DNA of 64,000 nucleotides from Aminiphilus circumscriptus DSM 16581 (GCF_000526375.1 NZ_JAFY01000007.1:868001-932000); one strand, 5' to 3'; numbered from the stretch's first letter, positions 8,909 to 18,540 are shown. Numbers and translations: made by a program. Notes: generated by a model from the sequence alone, not told the origin.

Positions 8909-10873
8909 ATGATCCGCATCTCCACTCTTTCTCTGTCCTTTCGCGAGCACCGCGTCTTCGCGGGACTCAATTGGGCGATTCCCTCGGGAAGCCGCTTCGG
9001 TCTTGTCGGCGACAACGGAGCCGGAAAAACCACACTTCTTCGCTGCATACTCGGTCTCGTCTCGCCTGATGACGGAACTGTGGAGATCACCAAGGGACTC
9101 TCCCTGGGGTATCTTCCACAAGACATGGTCGAGCTGGGAGAAGGGAGCGTACTCGATTTTCTGAAGGAGCGTGCGGGCATCACCCAGATAGAGAAACATC
9201 TCTCCACGCTCGAAGATCACATCTCTCATCTCCCCGCCGATGCCGAGGAGGAGAGGCGAATTCTCCTGGAGCGACACGACCATGCCGTCAAGGAATTCAC
9301 TCTTCGCAATGGGTACGTCTTTCCCTCCCTGGCGGGGAAAGTACTCAAAGGATTGGGTTTTCGGGACGATGCCCTCGGCACTCTTTGCGGAACCTTCTCG
9401 GGAGGATGGAAAATGCGTCTCCTCCTCGCCGCACTTCTCCTGGCCGCCCCGGACGTTCTTCTCCTCGATGAACCGACGAACCATCTCGATACAGAAAGCA
9501 TGGAATGGCTCGAAGGTTATCTGAAAGACTTCAGGGGAACGCTTATCGCCATTTCTCACGACCGACGATTTCTCGACAAAATGACCTCGCAGATCGCGGA
9601 ATTGCGGAATGGAAGGATCACGGTGTACAAAGGCAACTATAGTGCATACCTTCTTGAGCGTGAGCGCCGCCTGGAAGCGCTTCGTAAGGAGATGGAACTC
9701 CAAAAGGCGGAAATCAAGCATATTCGTGATTTCGTAGAGCGATTCCGTTACAAGGCGAGCAAAGCCTCCCAGGTCCAGAGCAGGATCAAGATGCTTGAAC
9801 GCTATCAGGAAATCGAAATGGAAGAAGAGGCCCAGAGAATTTCCATCGTTTTCCCCGAAAGTGAACGAAGCGGGCGGGTAGTCCTCTCAGCGGAGAAAAT
9901 CGGGAAACGTTATGGGAATCTCTGGATATTTCGCAACCTTGACTTCGAAGTGGAGCGGGGCGAGCGCATCGCCCTTGTCGGGGTCAATGGCTCGGGGAAA
10001 TCCACCCTCTGCCGTATTCTCGGCGGGCGGGAGACCCCCGAAGAAGGAAAATTACATTTGGGGCTGCGGGTACAAATGGGATTCTTCTCGCAGGAAAGCG
10101 CGGAAAATCTCGACTACAACAAGACAGTCTGGCAGGAAATACAGGGTTTGGGAACCCGAACGGACGAAAAGGCGAAAAGAAACCTTCTCGGAGCGTTCCT
10201 TTTCTCCGGAGACGACATCCACAAGCCGATACACGTCCTCTCGGGAGGCGAAAAATCGCGCCTCGCCCTGCTCAAACTACTCCTGCTCGACACGAACCTG
10301 CTCATTCTCGACGAGCCTACCAACCACCTGGACATGGCAACAAAAGAGCTTTTCCAAAAAGCGCTTCTGCAATACGGAGGGACACTGCTCATCGTCTCCC
10401 ATGACCGCCACTTCCTCGACGCCCTTGCCACGCGAGTCTTTGAAATTCGAGATGGTACGTTATTGGAATATCGTGGGAATTACTCCTATTTCATCGACAA
10501 GCGCACTCGAATCATGTCGGAAGGAGCTTCGGAAGGACAAAATTCTTCCTTTTCTTCGGGGAAAGAAAGCGGAATTGCTTCTTCGACGTCGAAGGACCGC
10601 GACGGACGCAGGGGTGCTGCGGAGCGTCGCAACGAACTCTACCGAAAACGGCGCGCTCTTCAGGAGCTTCTCGCCCCCGTGGAAAAACACCTTGACGAGG
10701 TGGAAAAAGAAAAACGCCACATCGACTGCCGCCTTTGCGAACCGGATGTTTTGGAAAATTCCACGGAAGTGCAAACCCTGCTTATCCGAAGAGCGTCCCT
10801 GGAGAAAGAACTCGAGCAACTGATGCCCCGATGGGAAGAATTGTTTTTACAAATAGAAGCCCTCCAGGAGTGA
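8909..10873 (+). CDS. ABC-F family ATP-binding protein
   Basis: 654-residue soluble protein with two ABC ATPase domains and no membrane segments, the layout of ABC-F proteins (Uup, YdiF and EttA group), which act on ribosomes or nucleic acids rather than in transport. The first domain has Walker A GDNGAGKTT, signature FSGGW and Walker B LLLDEPTNHLD. The second has GVNGSGKST, LSGGEKSRLALL and LILDEPTNHLD. The linker between them (KASKASQVQSRIKML, about 285-300) is the ABC-F P-site tRNA interaction motif region. The C-terminal 130 residues are charged coiled coil, as in Uup. GGAGG lies six bases before the ATG. Whether it gives antibiotic protection cannot be judged. Confidence 0.92.
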   Translation: MIRISTLSLSFREHRVFAGLNWAIPSGSRFGLVGDNGAGKTTLLRCILGLVSPDDGTVEITKGLSLGYLPQDMVELGEGSVLDFLKERAGITQIEKHLSTLEDHISHLPADAEEERRILLERHDHAVKEFTLRNGYVFPSLAGKVLKGLGFRDDALGTLCGTFSGGWKMRLLLAALLLAAPDVLLLDEPTNHLDTESMEWLEGYLKDFRGTLIAISHDRRFLDKMTSQIAELRNGRITVYKGNYSAYLLERERRLEALRKEMELQKAEIKHIRDFVERFRYKASKASQVQSRIKMLERYQEIEMEEEAQRISIVFPESERSGRVVLSAEKIGKRYGNLWIFRNLDFEVERGERIALVGVNGSGKSTLCRILGGRETPEEGKLHLGLRVQMGFFSQESAENLDYNKTVWQEIQGLGTRTDEKAKRNLLGAFLFSGDDIHKPIHVLSGGEKSRLALLKLLLLDTNLLILDEPTNHLDMATKELFQKALLQYGGTLLIVSHDRHFLDALATRVFEIRDGTLLEYRGNYSYFIDKRTRIMSEGASEGQNSSFSSGKESGIASSTSKDRDGRRGAAERRNELYRKRRALQELLAPVEKHLDEVEKEKRHIDCRLCEPDVLENSTEVQTLLIRRASLEKELEQLMPRWEELFLQIEALQE

Positions 10874-10898
10874 GAGTTCCCTCCACTCCTGGGGTTTT
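10864..10898 (+). terminator. Intrinsic terminator of the ABC-F gene
   Basis: Stem CCAGGAGTG (10864-10872) with CACTCCTGG (10884-10892) followed by GGTTTTT. The left arm overlaps the last codons and stop of the ABC-F gene. It may also stop leftward transcription from the pilus cluster. Confidence 0.85.
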
Positions 10899-10994
10899 TC
10901 AAAGGGAAGCGAGCGGAACATGACCAGCCACCATTTTTCGAGAGAACGTCACGACATCGCAGCTGCCCAGAGCAGATATCCACGCTACCGAAGG

Positions 10995-13900
10995 TCAACG
11001 ATTGAAAACATCCCGCCAATACTGAATCACAGGAACTCCCGGCACATAACGTCGGTTTGCATCCATCACTTTCCGTGCCTCCTCAGGGACATCGAAGACC
11101 AAAACTCCAGGATTTTCTTGAAGATTCAGTCCCTGTAAAGCTGGATCGGAAAAAGGCTTTTTCTCGAGGTTCGTCACACCAAGATACACTTGATGTTTCT
11201 CTCCCTCCGCCGTCTGCGTGGAAGCCACCTGAACACCCGTCACTTTGACGCCGTCGAGACGGAGAGATTTTTTTCCGGCGGCATTCCAAAGCCCCTTGCC
11301 GGAAAAGGCATCCACGATGAAAATTCGGGATGACCCCGTGACACTGCAATTCGCGGCGGAAACGTTCGGATCAGGAGTAAAGGTAGAGACAAAAAGAACC
11401 CCTCCGGCGATCTTCGGCATGTCCGTCACGTACTCTTCCGTTGTTGCCGAACGATACAGCGGGATGTACCATCCCGCATTGTTCGAGGAAAATGCGGTCG
11501 CGTCCGGGTCCAATGCTGCCAGTTCGGCGGTTCGGATCGGGAAGGAGGAGGCGCCTCCCGTATTGACGGCGAAAAAACACTGTCCGTCGTTGTCGAGGGT
11601 TCCCGAAGCGGCGGGAACGTCACGAGTTCCTCCGAAGAGCCAGATGTCTTCGTCGTTCCGCAACGTCACTTCCAAAGCGAAAGGGACACCCACCCGGCGG
11701 AGCACGCCATCCTTCCCCGGTAATTCCAGCACGAAAACCTTTTCCAAGGACGTCGCCCTGGGCAACGAACCGTCGAAAACACCCCGATGGATCACCCCTT
11801 CGCTTGTGCCAAGGAAAAACCCTTCGAGCACGTTGTCGTTGCGAAACGTATAGGCCGAGGGAGGGGCATAAGCCATCCCCTCGGTCCTCATGGGAACACC
11901 TACAATACGTCCGTCCGTCATGTCCATCACGTACACTGCGCCGGAGGCGCCAGAGACCTCGGAAGCGGAAGCCGCACCGCTGGCAAGAAGACCGATCCAA
12001 CAGATCCCCGCATCGCGATTGTTCCAAGAACTGTCACAGCGGACGCTTCCAAGGACAGGGGCTCCCACGGGAAACCGGAGATCGCGATAATCGAAACCCG
12101 CCTCCTCCGGCGTGAGCGAAAGATCTACGGGAGGCGAATTTCTTCCTGCGATCCGGTCGAGGTCGATACGCCGGTAGTCACTTCCTGCCTCTCCCGACAA
12201 AGCGTCCTTTCCTCGCCAAAGGGACATGTAGTGCGTGGCTTTGTTCACCGCCGCAGCCGGAAAAGGAGGAGTTCTCGACGCGTATCCGTTGTATTCCGTG
12301 GCCCAGAGAAACCTCGGCGTGTCCGCCTCCGTGACATCCAACGCGTAAACTCCATATCCCCCCCTGCCGAGCGAACCCAAAAGAACCGTCCGGTATTCCC
12401 CGCCGATCTTCATGTCCTCCACGACGAGAGGACCATCGAGTAAAAAACGGGAAATGGAACGGTTTGTCCCCGTACCGGAAGGCCAACCGGAAAGATCGTC
12501 ACTGACAAGGCCGACGAGGCGATTGAAGCGGAGCACATTCGGGGGGATAAAAGCCCATGCTTCATCACCAGTCTCGAAATCGAAGGCGTGCAGCAGACCT
12601 CCGTTGGATTGTACGTACACCTGAGATTTCCTGTTTCTGTGGGTGACGGCGAACGTTTTGTAGTGGCGATCCGGGTAGGTTCCTCGGGGAGGACCGACCA
12701 CAACGATGTCCGATCCGAACATGTCCGCCAGCTTCCAGCGCTCGACACCTCCGGCGTCAGGATTCCACACGTCGGTGCCACGAACCCAGGAAGTGAGCTG
12801 CCGTGCCCTCGCGGTAGAAAGCCCCATTTCGTCCCGAAGAACCGACGCATTGCCCGTGTCGAAGGCAACCATGTTGCTCCCCGAAAGAGCACCCCCCGCC
12901 GCACTGCTCTGAGAGAAATCCCAGTCCACCGTGTACACCCTTCTCGTATCGCCTTTCTGGCGATCAAGGCGTTCCCCCGCATCCCAGAGCGGCACTTCAC
13001 CGATCAGGACCTTACCCGAAACATCGATGCTGATGGCGTGTCGATAGAGATGCCCCTCCCATTGGTCGTTCTGTTTCGTCGTGTACGCAGCGATAAAATA
13101 GTGCCCCTCTCTCTCTCCTTTGAGAGGAGGGCGGACCACAGGAGCCGAATTGGCACCGCTCACGTCCTTGATGGAGCGAAAGACGATTCTGAATGCCTTG
13201 AGAAGTTCCGACACGTTGTCGCTTAAATACGCATGCGCGTTGGAAGCTTCCGGGTTCCCTTTCTTCGCCATGGCATCGAGGGTGGCTGCAAGTTCGGGCT
13301 GTGCCTCGGGATCAAGAAACCCCACCACCATGGTGCGCACACCCTTTTCCATGACACGTGTTCCCAAAACCGCCGTGTCGCGAGAGAGTGCTTCCACGGC
13401 GACCACCGGATCACCGTTTCTGGATGTATCCTGCCCGTAGACAAAAAGAACGAGCCAGTTCGCCTGACACCTCGAGGCAATGGCAGCCTTGCGCTTGAAA
13501 AATTGTTCGATGGTGCCAGTGGGAAGATTGTTCGAGTCCGAGTCTCTTGCGGTATAGGCGCTTCCAGCGATGGAACCGGCCAGTGGACAGGCACCGTCCG
13601 CTTTGATTTCGTCGTCGCCGGTGTTTTCGATGCCGTCAATGAGGGTGAGAAGAGGCGCCAATTTCACCGATGGGTCGTCGTTCTTTCCCACCGGAAGAAA
13701 CTCACTGCGAAGCATGGCCCGCCGGTAGGCTTCGTTGTCACTTCGCTGATCCGTGTGCAAAACCCCCCACCGCACATATTCGCTGTCGTTGCGTACCGTC
13801 GAATACGGATTGGTGATCCAGCTCCCCAAACGGTACGGGGGTCTCAGGTAAAAATCCGCCCAGGCCGTAATGCGCTGCTGTTTGTAGGTGGCGAAAGCGA

Positions 13901-14561
13901 TGTTCGTCTCCCGAACCAGACTCGGATCGGAAAGGATTCTCGTAAGAATCATCTTCGCCTTGTACATGCGACTGTCGTTGGGGGCAAGATCTGCATCGGA
14001 GAAATGTGACGGATATCCCGACGGAGGCGTGTTGCCGTTGTTTTTCCAAAGCAGATTCGGGTGGTAATTCTCCTCGAGGAAAGCTTCGCGTCGCGTTTCG
14101 TCCAGAGCGATTTCGGGCGTGAGATTGTTCTCCGAGTCGAGATCCCTTCCCCATCTTTCCTGATCTCTGCCGTCGTAGCGCCAGGGACGGGATCCATCGC
14201 CATAGGTGCAATGGTCAAGATCCAGGTCGAGATAAGGGTCGTACGGATATTTTCCCGGAGGATTTCCTTCGCTTGTCCAGAGCATGCGCCCGCTCGTGTC
14301 GAGAAAGAGGAGAATGTTCGGTGGGTCTGAAGAAAACAGCTCGAATTCCGCCCCTAAATCAAAGGAGGATTTCGGGAAAGAAACCGAAGGAAGCCGATCC
14401 CCATCGCCGACTTGAGCACCAGCAAAACCTGACTGGAAGAGAAGAAAAAGGAGGAGCGAAAGGCGAAGAACCGAAACTGTCCCTTTCCGGCACGAAAACG
14501 GCAGTTTCTTTTCATACGGGCTCTCATGCCAGTGGCCAAGGGAATTTCGTCTCGAAAACAT
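10995..14561 (-). CDS. pilY1: PilY1-like type IV pilus tip adhesin/assembly protein
   Basis: Secreted 1188-residue protein, last gene of the leftward pilus cluster. An N-terminal signal peptide is visible (hydrophobic 31-42, AGA cleavage site at 47-49). Residues 82-92 read NILLFLDTSGR, the start of a von Willebrand A-like domain; the usual D-x-S-x-S metal site has Arg92 at the last position. The C-terminal half is the PilY1 beta-propeller, recognised by VQSNGGLLHAFDFETGDEAW near residue 655. In known systems PilY1 sits at the pilus tip with minor pilins, and promotes assembly, adhesion and surface sensing. It starts 14 bases after the preceding minor-pilin gene, so the two are translated together. 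Confidence 0.88.
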   Translation of the reverse strand: MFSRRNSLGHWHESPYEKKLPFSCRKGTVSVLRLSLLLFLLFQSGFAGAQVGDGDRLPSVSFPKSSFDLGAEFELFSSDPPNILLFLDTSGRMLWTSEGNPPGKYPYDPYLDLDLDHCTYGDGSRPWRYDGRDQERWGRDLDSENNLTPEIALDETRREAFLEENYHPNLLWKNNGNTPPSGYPSHFSDADLAPNDSRMYKAKMILTRILSDPSLVRETNIAFATYKQQRITAWADFYLRPPYRLGSWITNPYSTVRNDSEYVRWGVLHTDQRSDNEAYRRAMLRSEFLPVGKNDDPSVKLAPLLTLIDGIENTGDDEIKADGACPLAGSIAGSAYTARDSDSNNLPTGTIEQFFKRKAAIASRCQANWLVLFVYGQDTSRNGDPVVAVEALSRDTAVLGTRVMEKGVRTMVVGFLDPEAQPELAATLDAMAKKGNPEASNAHAYLSDNVSELLKAFRIVFRSIKDVSGANSAPVVRPPLKGEREGHYFIAAYTTKQNDQWEGHLYRHAISIDVSGKVLIGEVPLWDAGERLDRQKGDTRRVYTVDWDFSQSSAAGGALSGSNMVAFDTGNASVLRDEMGLSTARARQLTSWVRGTDVWNPDAGGVERWKLADMFGSDIVVVGPPRGTYPDRHYKTFAVTHRNRKSQVYVQSNGGLLHAFDFETGDEAWAFIPPNVLRFNRLVGLVSDDLSGWPSGTGTNRSISRFLLDGPLVVEDMKIGGEYRTVLLGSLGRGGYGVYALDVTEADTPRFLWATEYNGYASRTPPFPAAAVNKATHYMSLWRGKDALSGEAGSDYRRIDLDRIAGRNSPPVDLSLTPEEAGFDYRDLRFPVGAPVLGSVRCDSSWNNRDAGICWIGLLASGAASASEVSGASGAVYVMDMTDGRIVGVPMRTEGMAYAPPSAYTFRNDNVLEGFFLGTSEGVIHRGVFDGSLPRATSLEKVFVLELPGKDGVLRRVGVPFALEVTLRNDEDIWLFGGTRDVPAASGTLDNDGQCFFAVNTGGASSFPIRTAELAALDPDATAFSSNNAGWYIPLYRSATTEEYVTDMPKIAGGVLFVSTFTPDPNVSAANCSVTGSSRIFIVDAFSGKGLWNAAGKKSLRLDGVKVTGVQVASTQTAEGEKHQVYLGVTNLEKKPFSDPALQGLNLQENPGVLVFDVPEEARKVMDANRRYVPGVPVIQYWRDVFNR

Positions 14562-14575
14562 GCGGCATCACATCC

Positions 14576-15199
14576 TCATCTGGCCTCGATAAACGCCTGC
14601 TCCAGCACCTTTCGTTTCACGCCGTCCTTGAAAAGCGTACTGCGCACCACATAGGCACCGATTTCTCGGTCCTCCTCGCTATAGGATTGCTTTTTGCGAA
14701 CGCTTTCCTTATTCGTCCGAATGGTCAGACGAACCGGTACGAGAGGGTCGTAGGAAAAATCGGACCGGACTTCATAGCGAACGTCGAAAACCGCCACGTG
14801 GAGTGAAAAGACACCTTCCAGGCGAGGAACATAACCACTCTCGAAAACAATGTCCTCGCTGAACACCGGCTTCGTCGGAAAAACACCGGCAACATCGTAG
14901 GAATAGAACGCGAGCAATTTCTCTCGATGTCCGCCGGAAGCCTCCCAAACAAGGACATCGTCGGAGGCGCTCCACCTCGGAAGCGGACGTCCATGGAGCC
15001 TCGCGTCCTTGATCCTGGTAGCAATCCAGTTTTTCCCGACCTCCAGACCATATTGGGCAGCGTTGAACATTTCTCCGTACTCTGCTGCCATGCGTCCCGT
15101 CAGTGCAGTGTTTTCAGCGACGTACAACGCCGCTCCCACCAGCGCACCTCCGAGAAGGAGCACAATGAGAACCGTTACCAGACCGAATCCACGGGACAT
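14576..15199 (-). CDS. PilX-like minor pilin/assembly protein
   Basis: 207 residues. The N-terminus MSRGFGLVTVLIVLLLGG is a short leader followed by a prepilin-like hydrophobic helix, with Gly at -1 and Phe at +1 but no Glu at +5. After the helix come LTGRMAAEYGEMFNAAQYGL, resembling PilX, in which the helix is followed by a similar Arg/Met/Ala stretch. Position between the PilW-like and PilY1-like genes supports PilX. The start at 15199 fits the leader length, although its ribosome binding site is poor; an upstream in-frame start at 15319 would overlap the previous gene by about 80 bases and bury the leader. Confidence 0.7.
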   Translation of the reverse strand: MSRGFGLVTVLIVLLLGGALVGAALYVAENTALTGRMAAEYGEMFNAAQYGLEVGKNWIATRIKDARLHGRPLPRWSASDDVLVWEASGGHREKLLAFYSYDVAGVFPTKPVFSEDIVFESGYVPRLEGVFSLHVAVFDVRYEVRSDFSYDPLVPVRLTIRTNKESVRKKQSYSEEDREIGAYVVRSTLFKDGVKRKVLEQAFIEAR

Positions 15200-15240
15200 G
15201 CCTCGGAAGGAATGACAGGAAAGTTTTGTCGGAAAGGGCC

Positions 15241-16170
15241 TCAATTTCGGATCCTCCAGCTTCTCGTGACCGCCACATAACGATAGTGCAGGTCCAAGTT
15301 CGCTCTGACAGGGCGCCATCCTTCGTTCTGTTCATCCCAGCCGAAAATATGGTGCTGCACCGGCGCGGAATGTCGCTTCGACGCACGCGAAAGAACCGTG
15401 ACCGTGAGAAGAGAATCCGCGAACTCCGCGTGAAAACCCACGATACCCTTGATTCTGGGTTGCACTGAGGAAAAATCATCCGTATACAGTTGCTCGCCTT
15501 GAACGAAAAAACGCAACGCTTTGACTTCGTGAAGCTGGTCATAGAGATTCACCGGCGCGTTTCGCACCGCTCGAAGAGTCAAAGAGTCCGCTCCCACAGC
15601 TTGTACGAAGAAAGGAATTGAGGAGGAAGGGAAGACGATCCACCGTTCCAGGACTTCCGGAGGCACTTCCGAAACCCGGAGAATATCTCCTTCCGCGTCC
15701 AGAATGCGTCCTTCCAGTGCGGCGCATTTTCTCGGCACGGCAGACACAAGGCGCAATTCACTGTTTCCCTCGCCGACACAACTCACGGCGCTCGTCCAAA
15801 AATACGGCGAGCGCCTCCAGGGAGGCAAGCTTGCGCTGCTCCCGCTTCTTGAAGGCCAACACGTGGAAAAACGGTTTTCCTTCCCCGGATCGTCACTGTT
15901 GGGCATGCCCAAACCTGCAAGCAAAACGTACGGTTCAAGGAATGCAAGAGCCATTTCGGCATTTTGCTGAGCTTCGGCATACTCCGTATTGTGTTCGACA
16001 GTGCTGAAAAAGGCATAGAGGGCGAAAAGCGCGGTTGACACAGCAATACCACCAACGAGAAGAGAGACGAGAACCTCCACAAGGGTGAAGCCTCGCTTCT
16101 GTTTCGTGCTCTCCTGTCCGAGACGAATTATCCGGAAAACGTCGCGCCTTCCTCTCGCGATACGCTTCAT
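15241..16170 (-). CDS. PilW-like prepilin-type N-terminal cleavage/methylation protein
   Basis: 309 residues with a 27-residue basic leader and a class III cleavage site, KRG/FTLVEVLVSLLVGG, then a single hydrophobic helix. After cleavage the protein would join the minor-pilin complex that initiates the pilus. Its large globular C-terminal domain has several Cys residues (CWPS, SCVGE, KCAAL), which could form disulfides outside the cell. The ATG overlaps the stop of the PilV-like gene (ATGA), showing coupling. The PilW name rests on size and gene order (V, W, X, Y1), not on sequence identity I can measure. Confidence 0.75.
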   Translation of the reverse strand: MKRIARGRRDVFRIIRLGQESTKQKRGFTLVEVLVSLLVGGIAVSTALFALYAFFSTVEHNTEYAEAQQNAEMALAFLEPYVLLAGLGMPNSDDPGKENRFSTCWPSRSGSSASLPPWRRSPYFWTSAVSCVGEGNSELRLVSAVPRKCAALEGRILDAEGDILRVSEVPPEVLERWIVFPSSSIPFFVQAVGADSLTLRAVRNAPVNLYDQLHEVKALRFFVQGEQLYTDDFSSVQPRIKGIVGFHAEFADSLLTVTVLSRASKRHSAPVQHHIFGWDEQNEGWRPVRANLDLHYRYVAVTRSWRIRN

Positions 16171-16586
16171 TTGTCATCCCTGGCCGTCTCCGCGGCGAAC
16201 GAACTCACCGCTCTCTCCACCATCAATTCCCGGCGGACACCTCGCACATCGTCCCAGAAAACGATGACACGAAGCACGTCCGCCGCGCCTCCCAAACCCT
16301 CGATTTTATTCCAGGAAAGAGCGTACCGCGGATTTGTCCGGTCCGCCTGCTCCGTGACGGAAGAGACGGACGTGGCCCCCTCGAGTTCTTCCAGTTTCAT
16401 CAAGGCCAGGAGTAATGCCTGTCCACGATGGAGACTCTGTACCGTAAGCTTCGTCGTCATCACAGGTATTGCAGCCATAGCAAACAACCCCACCGCCAGA
16501 AGAAGCACGGCAAGAAGCGTTTCGACAAGAGAGAATCCTCGACAGGCACGCTTCGCCTCAACTCGGAAAGCGTCATAAAAAAGCAT
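16167..16586 (-). CDS. PilV-like minor prepilin
   Basis: 139 residues. Leader of 17 residues ending in ACRG, then FSLVETLLAVLLLAVGLFAMAA, a standard prepilin signal with Glu at +5, followed by a small extracellular domain. The ATG at 16586 was chosen because it gives a normal leader. A GTG at 16613 would add nine Ser/Lys-rich residues; neither has a convincing ribosome binding site. It is the first of a coupled set of minor pilins (ATGA overlap with the next gene). Confidence 0.75.
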   Translation of the reverse strand: MLFYDAFRVEAKRACRGFSLVETLLAVLLLAVGLFAMAAIPVMTTKLTVQSLHRGQALLLALMKLEELEGATSVSSVTEQADRTNPRYALSWNKIEGLGGAADVLRVIVFWDDVRGVRRELMVERAVSSFAAETARDDK

Positions 16587-16665
16587 TGTCGAGGAAGAAG
16601 ATCTCTTTTGCACTTTTCGATCGCACTCTCATTTCATCATGCAATCTGCCATCGGTTTGCCGACA

Positions 16666-17136
16666 TTATCTCGCTTTTTGAACCGCCCAGCCTTTTTGGG
16701 AAGCGCGGTCGTAATAGGTGTCTCCGCTCACAACCGCGCAACTGTTCGCTCCCCAAATCTGAAGCCCTTCATTTTTAACAATTTCTCCGAGTTTCCCCTG
16801 CACATCGCTCTCGGTCACAGCAACACAAACGAATATCCCGTTGCTGTCATCACTGACGATGCCATATTTCGTATTCACCAATTCCTTATCCAAATAGGTC
16901 TTCAAATTGTCCAATGTCGCCGCTTTCCCATCGCTCCAAAGCATCATGGCACCGGCTTTCATGGTCCGCAAGTCGGAAATGATCTGTGTTGCCTTCGCTT
17001 TTGCGGCACCACCGCCCATGAGAAGCATCATACTTCCCGCAAGAACACCGATAATGACAATAACAATGAGCAATTCAACCAGAGTGAAACCAGGAGCTTT
17101 CCTGAGTCGTTCGGATTTTATTCTATTTTTCCCCAT
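16666..17136 (-). CDS. pilA: Major type IV pilin (prepilin-type N-terminal cleavage/methylation domain)
   Basis: 156-residue precursor. A 16-residue basic leader ends in KAPG, followed by FTLVELLIVIVIIGVLAG with Phe at +1 and Glu at +5, the sites of methylation and subunit assembly. The mature protein would be 140 residues. Two Cys residues in the C-terminal half (FVCVAV and NSCAVV) could form the disulfide common to pilins. TTGGAGG lies about ten bases upstream of the ATG. It is the most pilin-like of the four prepilins here and sits directly after pilC, so it is the likely fibre subunit. Its coding sequence is less GC-rich than that of its neighbours. Confidence 0.85.
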   Translation of the reverse strand: MGKNRIKSERLRKAPGFTLVELLIVIVIIGVLAGSMMLLMGGGAAKAKATQIISDLRTMKAGAMMLWSDGKAATLDNLKTYLDKELVNTKYGIVSDDSNGIFVCVAVTESDVQGKLGEIVKNEGLQIWGANSCAVVSGDTYYDRASQKGWAVQKAR

Positions 17137-17278
17137 TTTCGCTCTGCCTCCAACAATGTCTTGATGGTTTTATTTTCTAAAAATACCTGATTACGCATCT
17201 CCGTCCCCAAAATACCCTTTAGAATAGTTAATAAAAGAATCTCTTCTCCTTTTCTCCACCGCCTCCTTCTTGCACCTG

Positions 17279-18526
17279 CTAAAGCATCGTTTGAATTGCA
17301 CCGATGATAGGAAGAAAAATAGACAGTGCCACAATGGCGACGATACCACCTACAAAAAGGATGAGTACCGGCTCCAGAACCGAGGTGAGTTTCGACACCT
17401 TCTCGTCCAATTCCATTTCAAACCAGTCCGCGATTTTGTTCAGCATTTCCTCCAAGTGCCCGGTCTGCTCACCGACGGTAATCATGTGCGCCACCATGAG
17501 CGGAAAAATCTTCTCTTTTTTTGCAGTTTCACCAAGAGGTGCGCCTTTCCGTGCAGCCTCGCGAATATTGAGGAAGGCCGAGGCGACACGGGTGTTGTCG
17601 GCGACCTCGGCGGTCATCGTCAAACCGGAAAGAATAGGAACCCCCGCCTGCACCAGCGACGCGAGAGTCCTCATCGAACGAGCCATAATTGCTTTCTGGA
17701 GAATATCTCCAGTGATGGGAAGACGCAGCTTCAATCTGTCCACGTAGGGACGTGTTTTCGGAAATCGATTGAGAAGAAACCCCAAAAAGAACAAAAGAAA
17801 GACGGCACCTGCACACATATACCATTTTTGTTTCATCAAACTGGACAAAGTAAACACAACATGAGTCAGAGCGGGCAATTCTCCTCCCATCTGAGAAAAA
17901 ACCACCTCGAACTTGGGAACAATAAACGTCACAAGTACGTAGAGAACAAGAACGGCAAAGAAAAGCACGACTGACGGATAAGTGACAGCCGAGGTGACCT
18001 TTCGACGAAGAGCCTCCTGTTTTTCGAGAAACAGTGCGAGGCGGCTCAACGTCGTGTCGAGAAGCCCCCCCTCCTCCCCCGCTTGAACCATAGCCACCAT
18101 GAGCGGAGAAAATTCTTTGCGAGTCTTCATTGCCGCCGAAAGCGACCATCCTCCGTCAAGCAGTTTTTTTACCTGACCTATGGAGACAGCAAGGCGTCTG
18201 TTCGATGTCTGATCCTTGAGAATATCCAGCGAAGCAGAGAGAGTCATTCCGGATCCTACCATAGTGGCAAGCTGACGAACGAAAATAGCCTTGTCCTTCG
18301 TAGCCACGGTAGTAACCAACGCAAGCCTGGATTTCCAAGCAAGGAGAGTCTTTGACAGGCTTCCCTTCTCCGTGGAAACAGTCTCGCCACCGACGGTTTT
18401 CGATACGGAAATGGGGAGCAAGCCCTGTGATCTTAGCCACGCCACAAGATTCGCCTCATCCAATGCCTGACGAGTCCCTTCAACAACCTCTCCCATTTCC
18501 GAGCGGGCTCGATAACTGTAGAGAAT
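17279..18526 (-). CDS. pilC: Type IV pilus inner-membrane platform protein PilC, probable ATT start
   Basis: Polytopic GspF/PilC protein of 415 residues that couples the PilB and PilT ATPases to pilin insertion. Two T2SSF domains are visible: FVRQLATMVGSGMTL with a membrane pair near 190-250, then MRTLASLVQAGVPIL with a C-terminal hydrophobic segment. The first ATG (18496) would remove the conserved family N-terminus. Reading from ATT at 18526 gives MLYSYRARSEMGEVVEG, matching the family pattern, and AAGGAGG lies exactly seven bases upstream. No ATG, GTG, TTG or CTG exists in frame between the upstream stop codon and 18496. If ATT is not used the gene is 17279-18496. Confidence 0.85.
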   Translation of the reverse strand: MLYSYRARSEMGEVVEGTRQALDEANLVAWLRSQGLLPISVSKTVGGETVSTEKGSLSKTLLAWKSRLALVTTVATKDKAIFVRQLATMVGSGMTLSASLDILKDQTSNRRLAVSIGQVKKLLDGGWSLSAAMKTRKEFSPLMVAMVQAGEEGGLLDTTLSRLALFLEKQEALRRKVTSAVTYPSVVLFFAVLVLYVLVTFIVPKFEVVFSQMGGELPALTHVVFTLSSLMKQKWYMCAGAVFLLFFLGFLLNRFPKTRPYVDRLKLRLPITGDILQKAIMARSMRTLASLVQAGVPILSGLTMTAEVADNTRVASAFLNIREAARKGAPLGETAKKEKIFPLMVAHMITVGEQTGHLEEMLNKIADWFEMELDEKVSKLTSVLEPVLILFVGGIVAIVALSIFLPIIGAIQTML

Positions 18527-18540
18527 GACACTGCCTCCTT
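18527..18540 (-). promoter_or_regulatory. Ribosome binding site that points to an ATT start for pilC
   Basis: AAGGAGG occupies 18540-18534 on the minus strand, leaving a seven-base spacer before ATT (18526-18524). The nearest ATG is 37 bases away, too far for this site to serve it. Confidence 0.65.
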
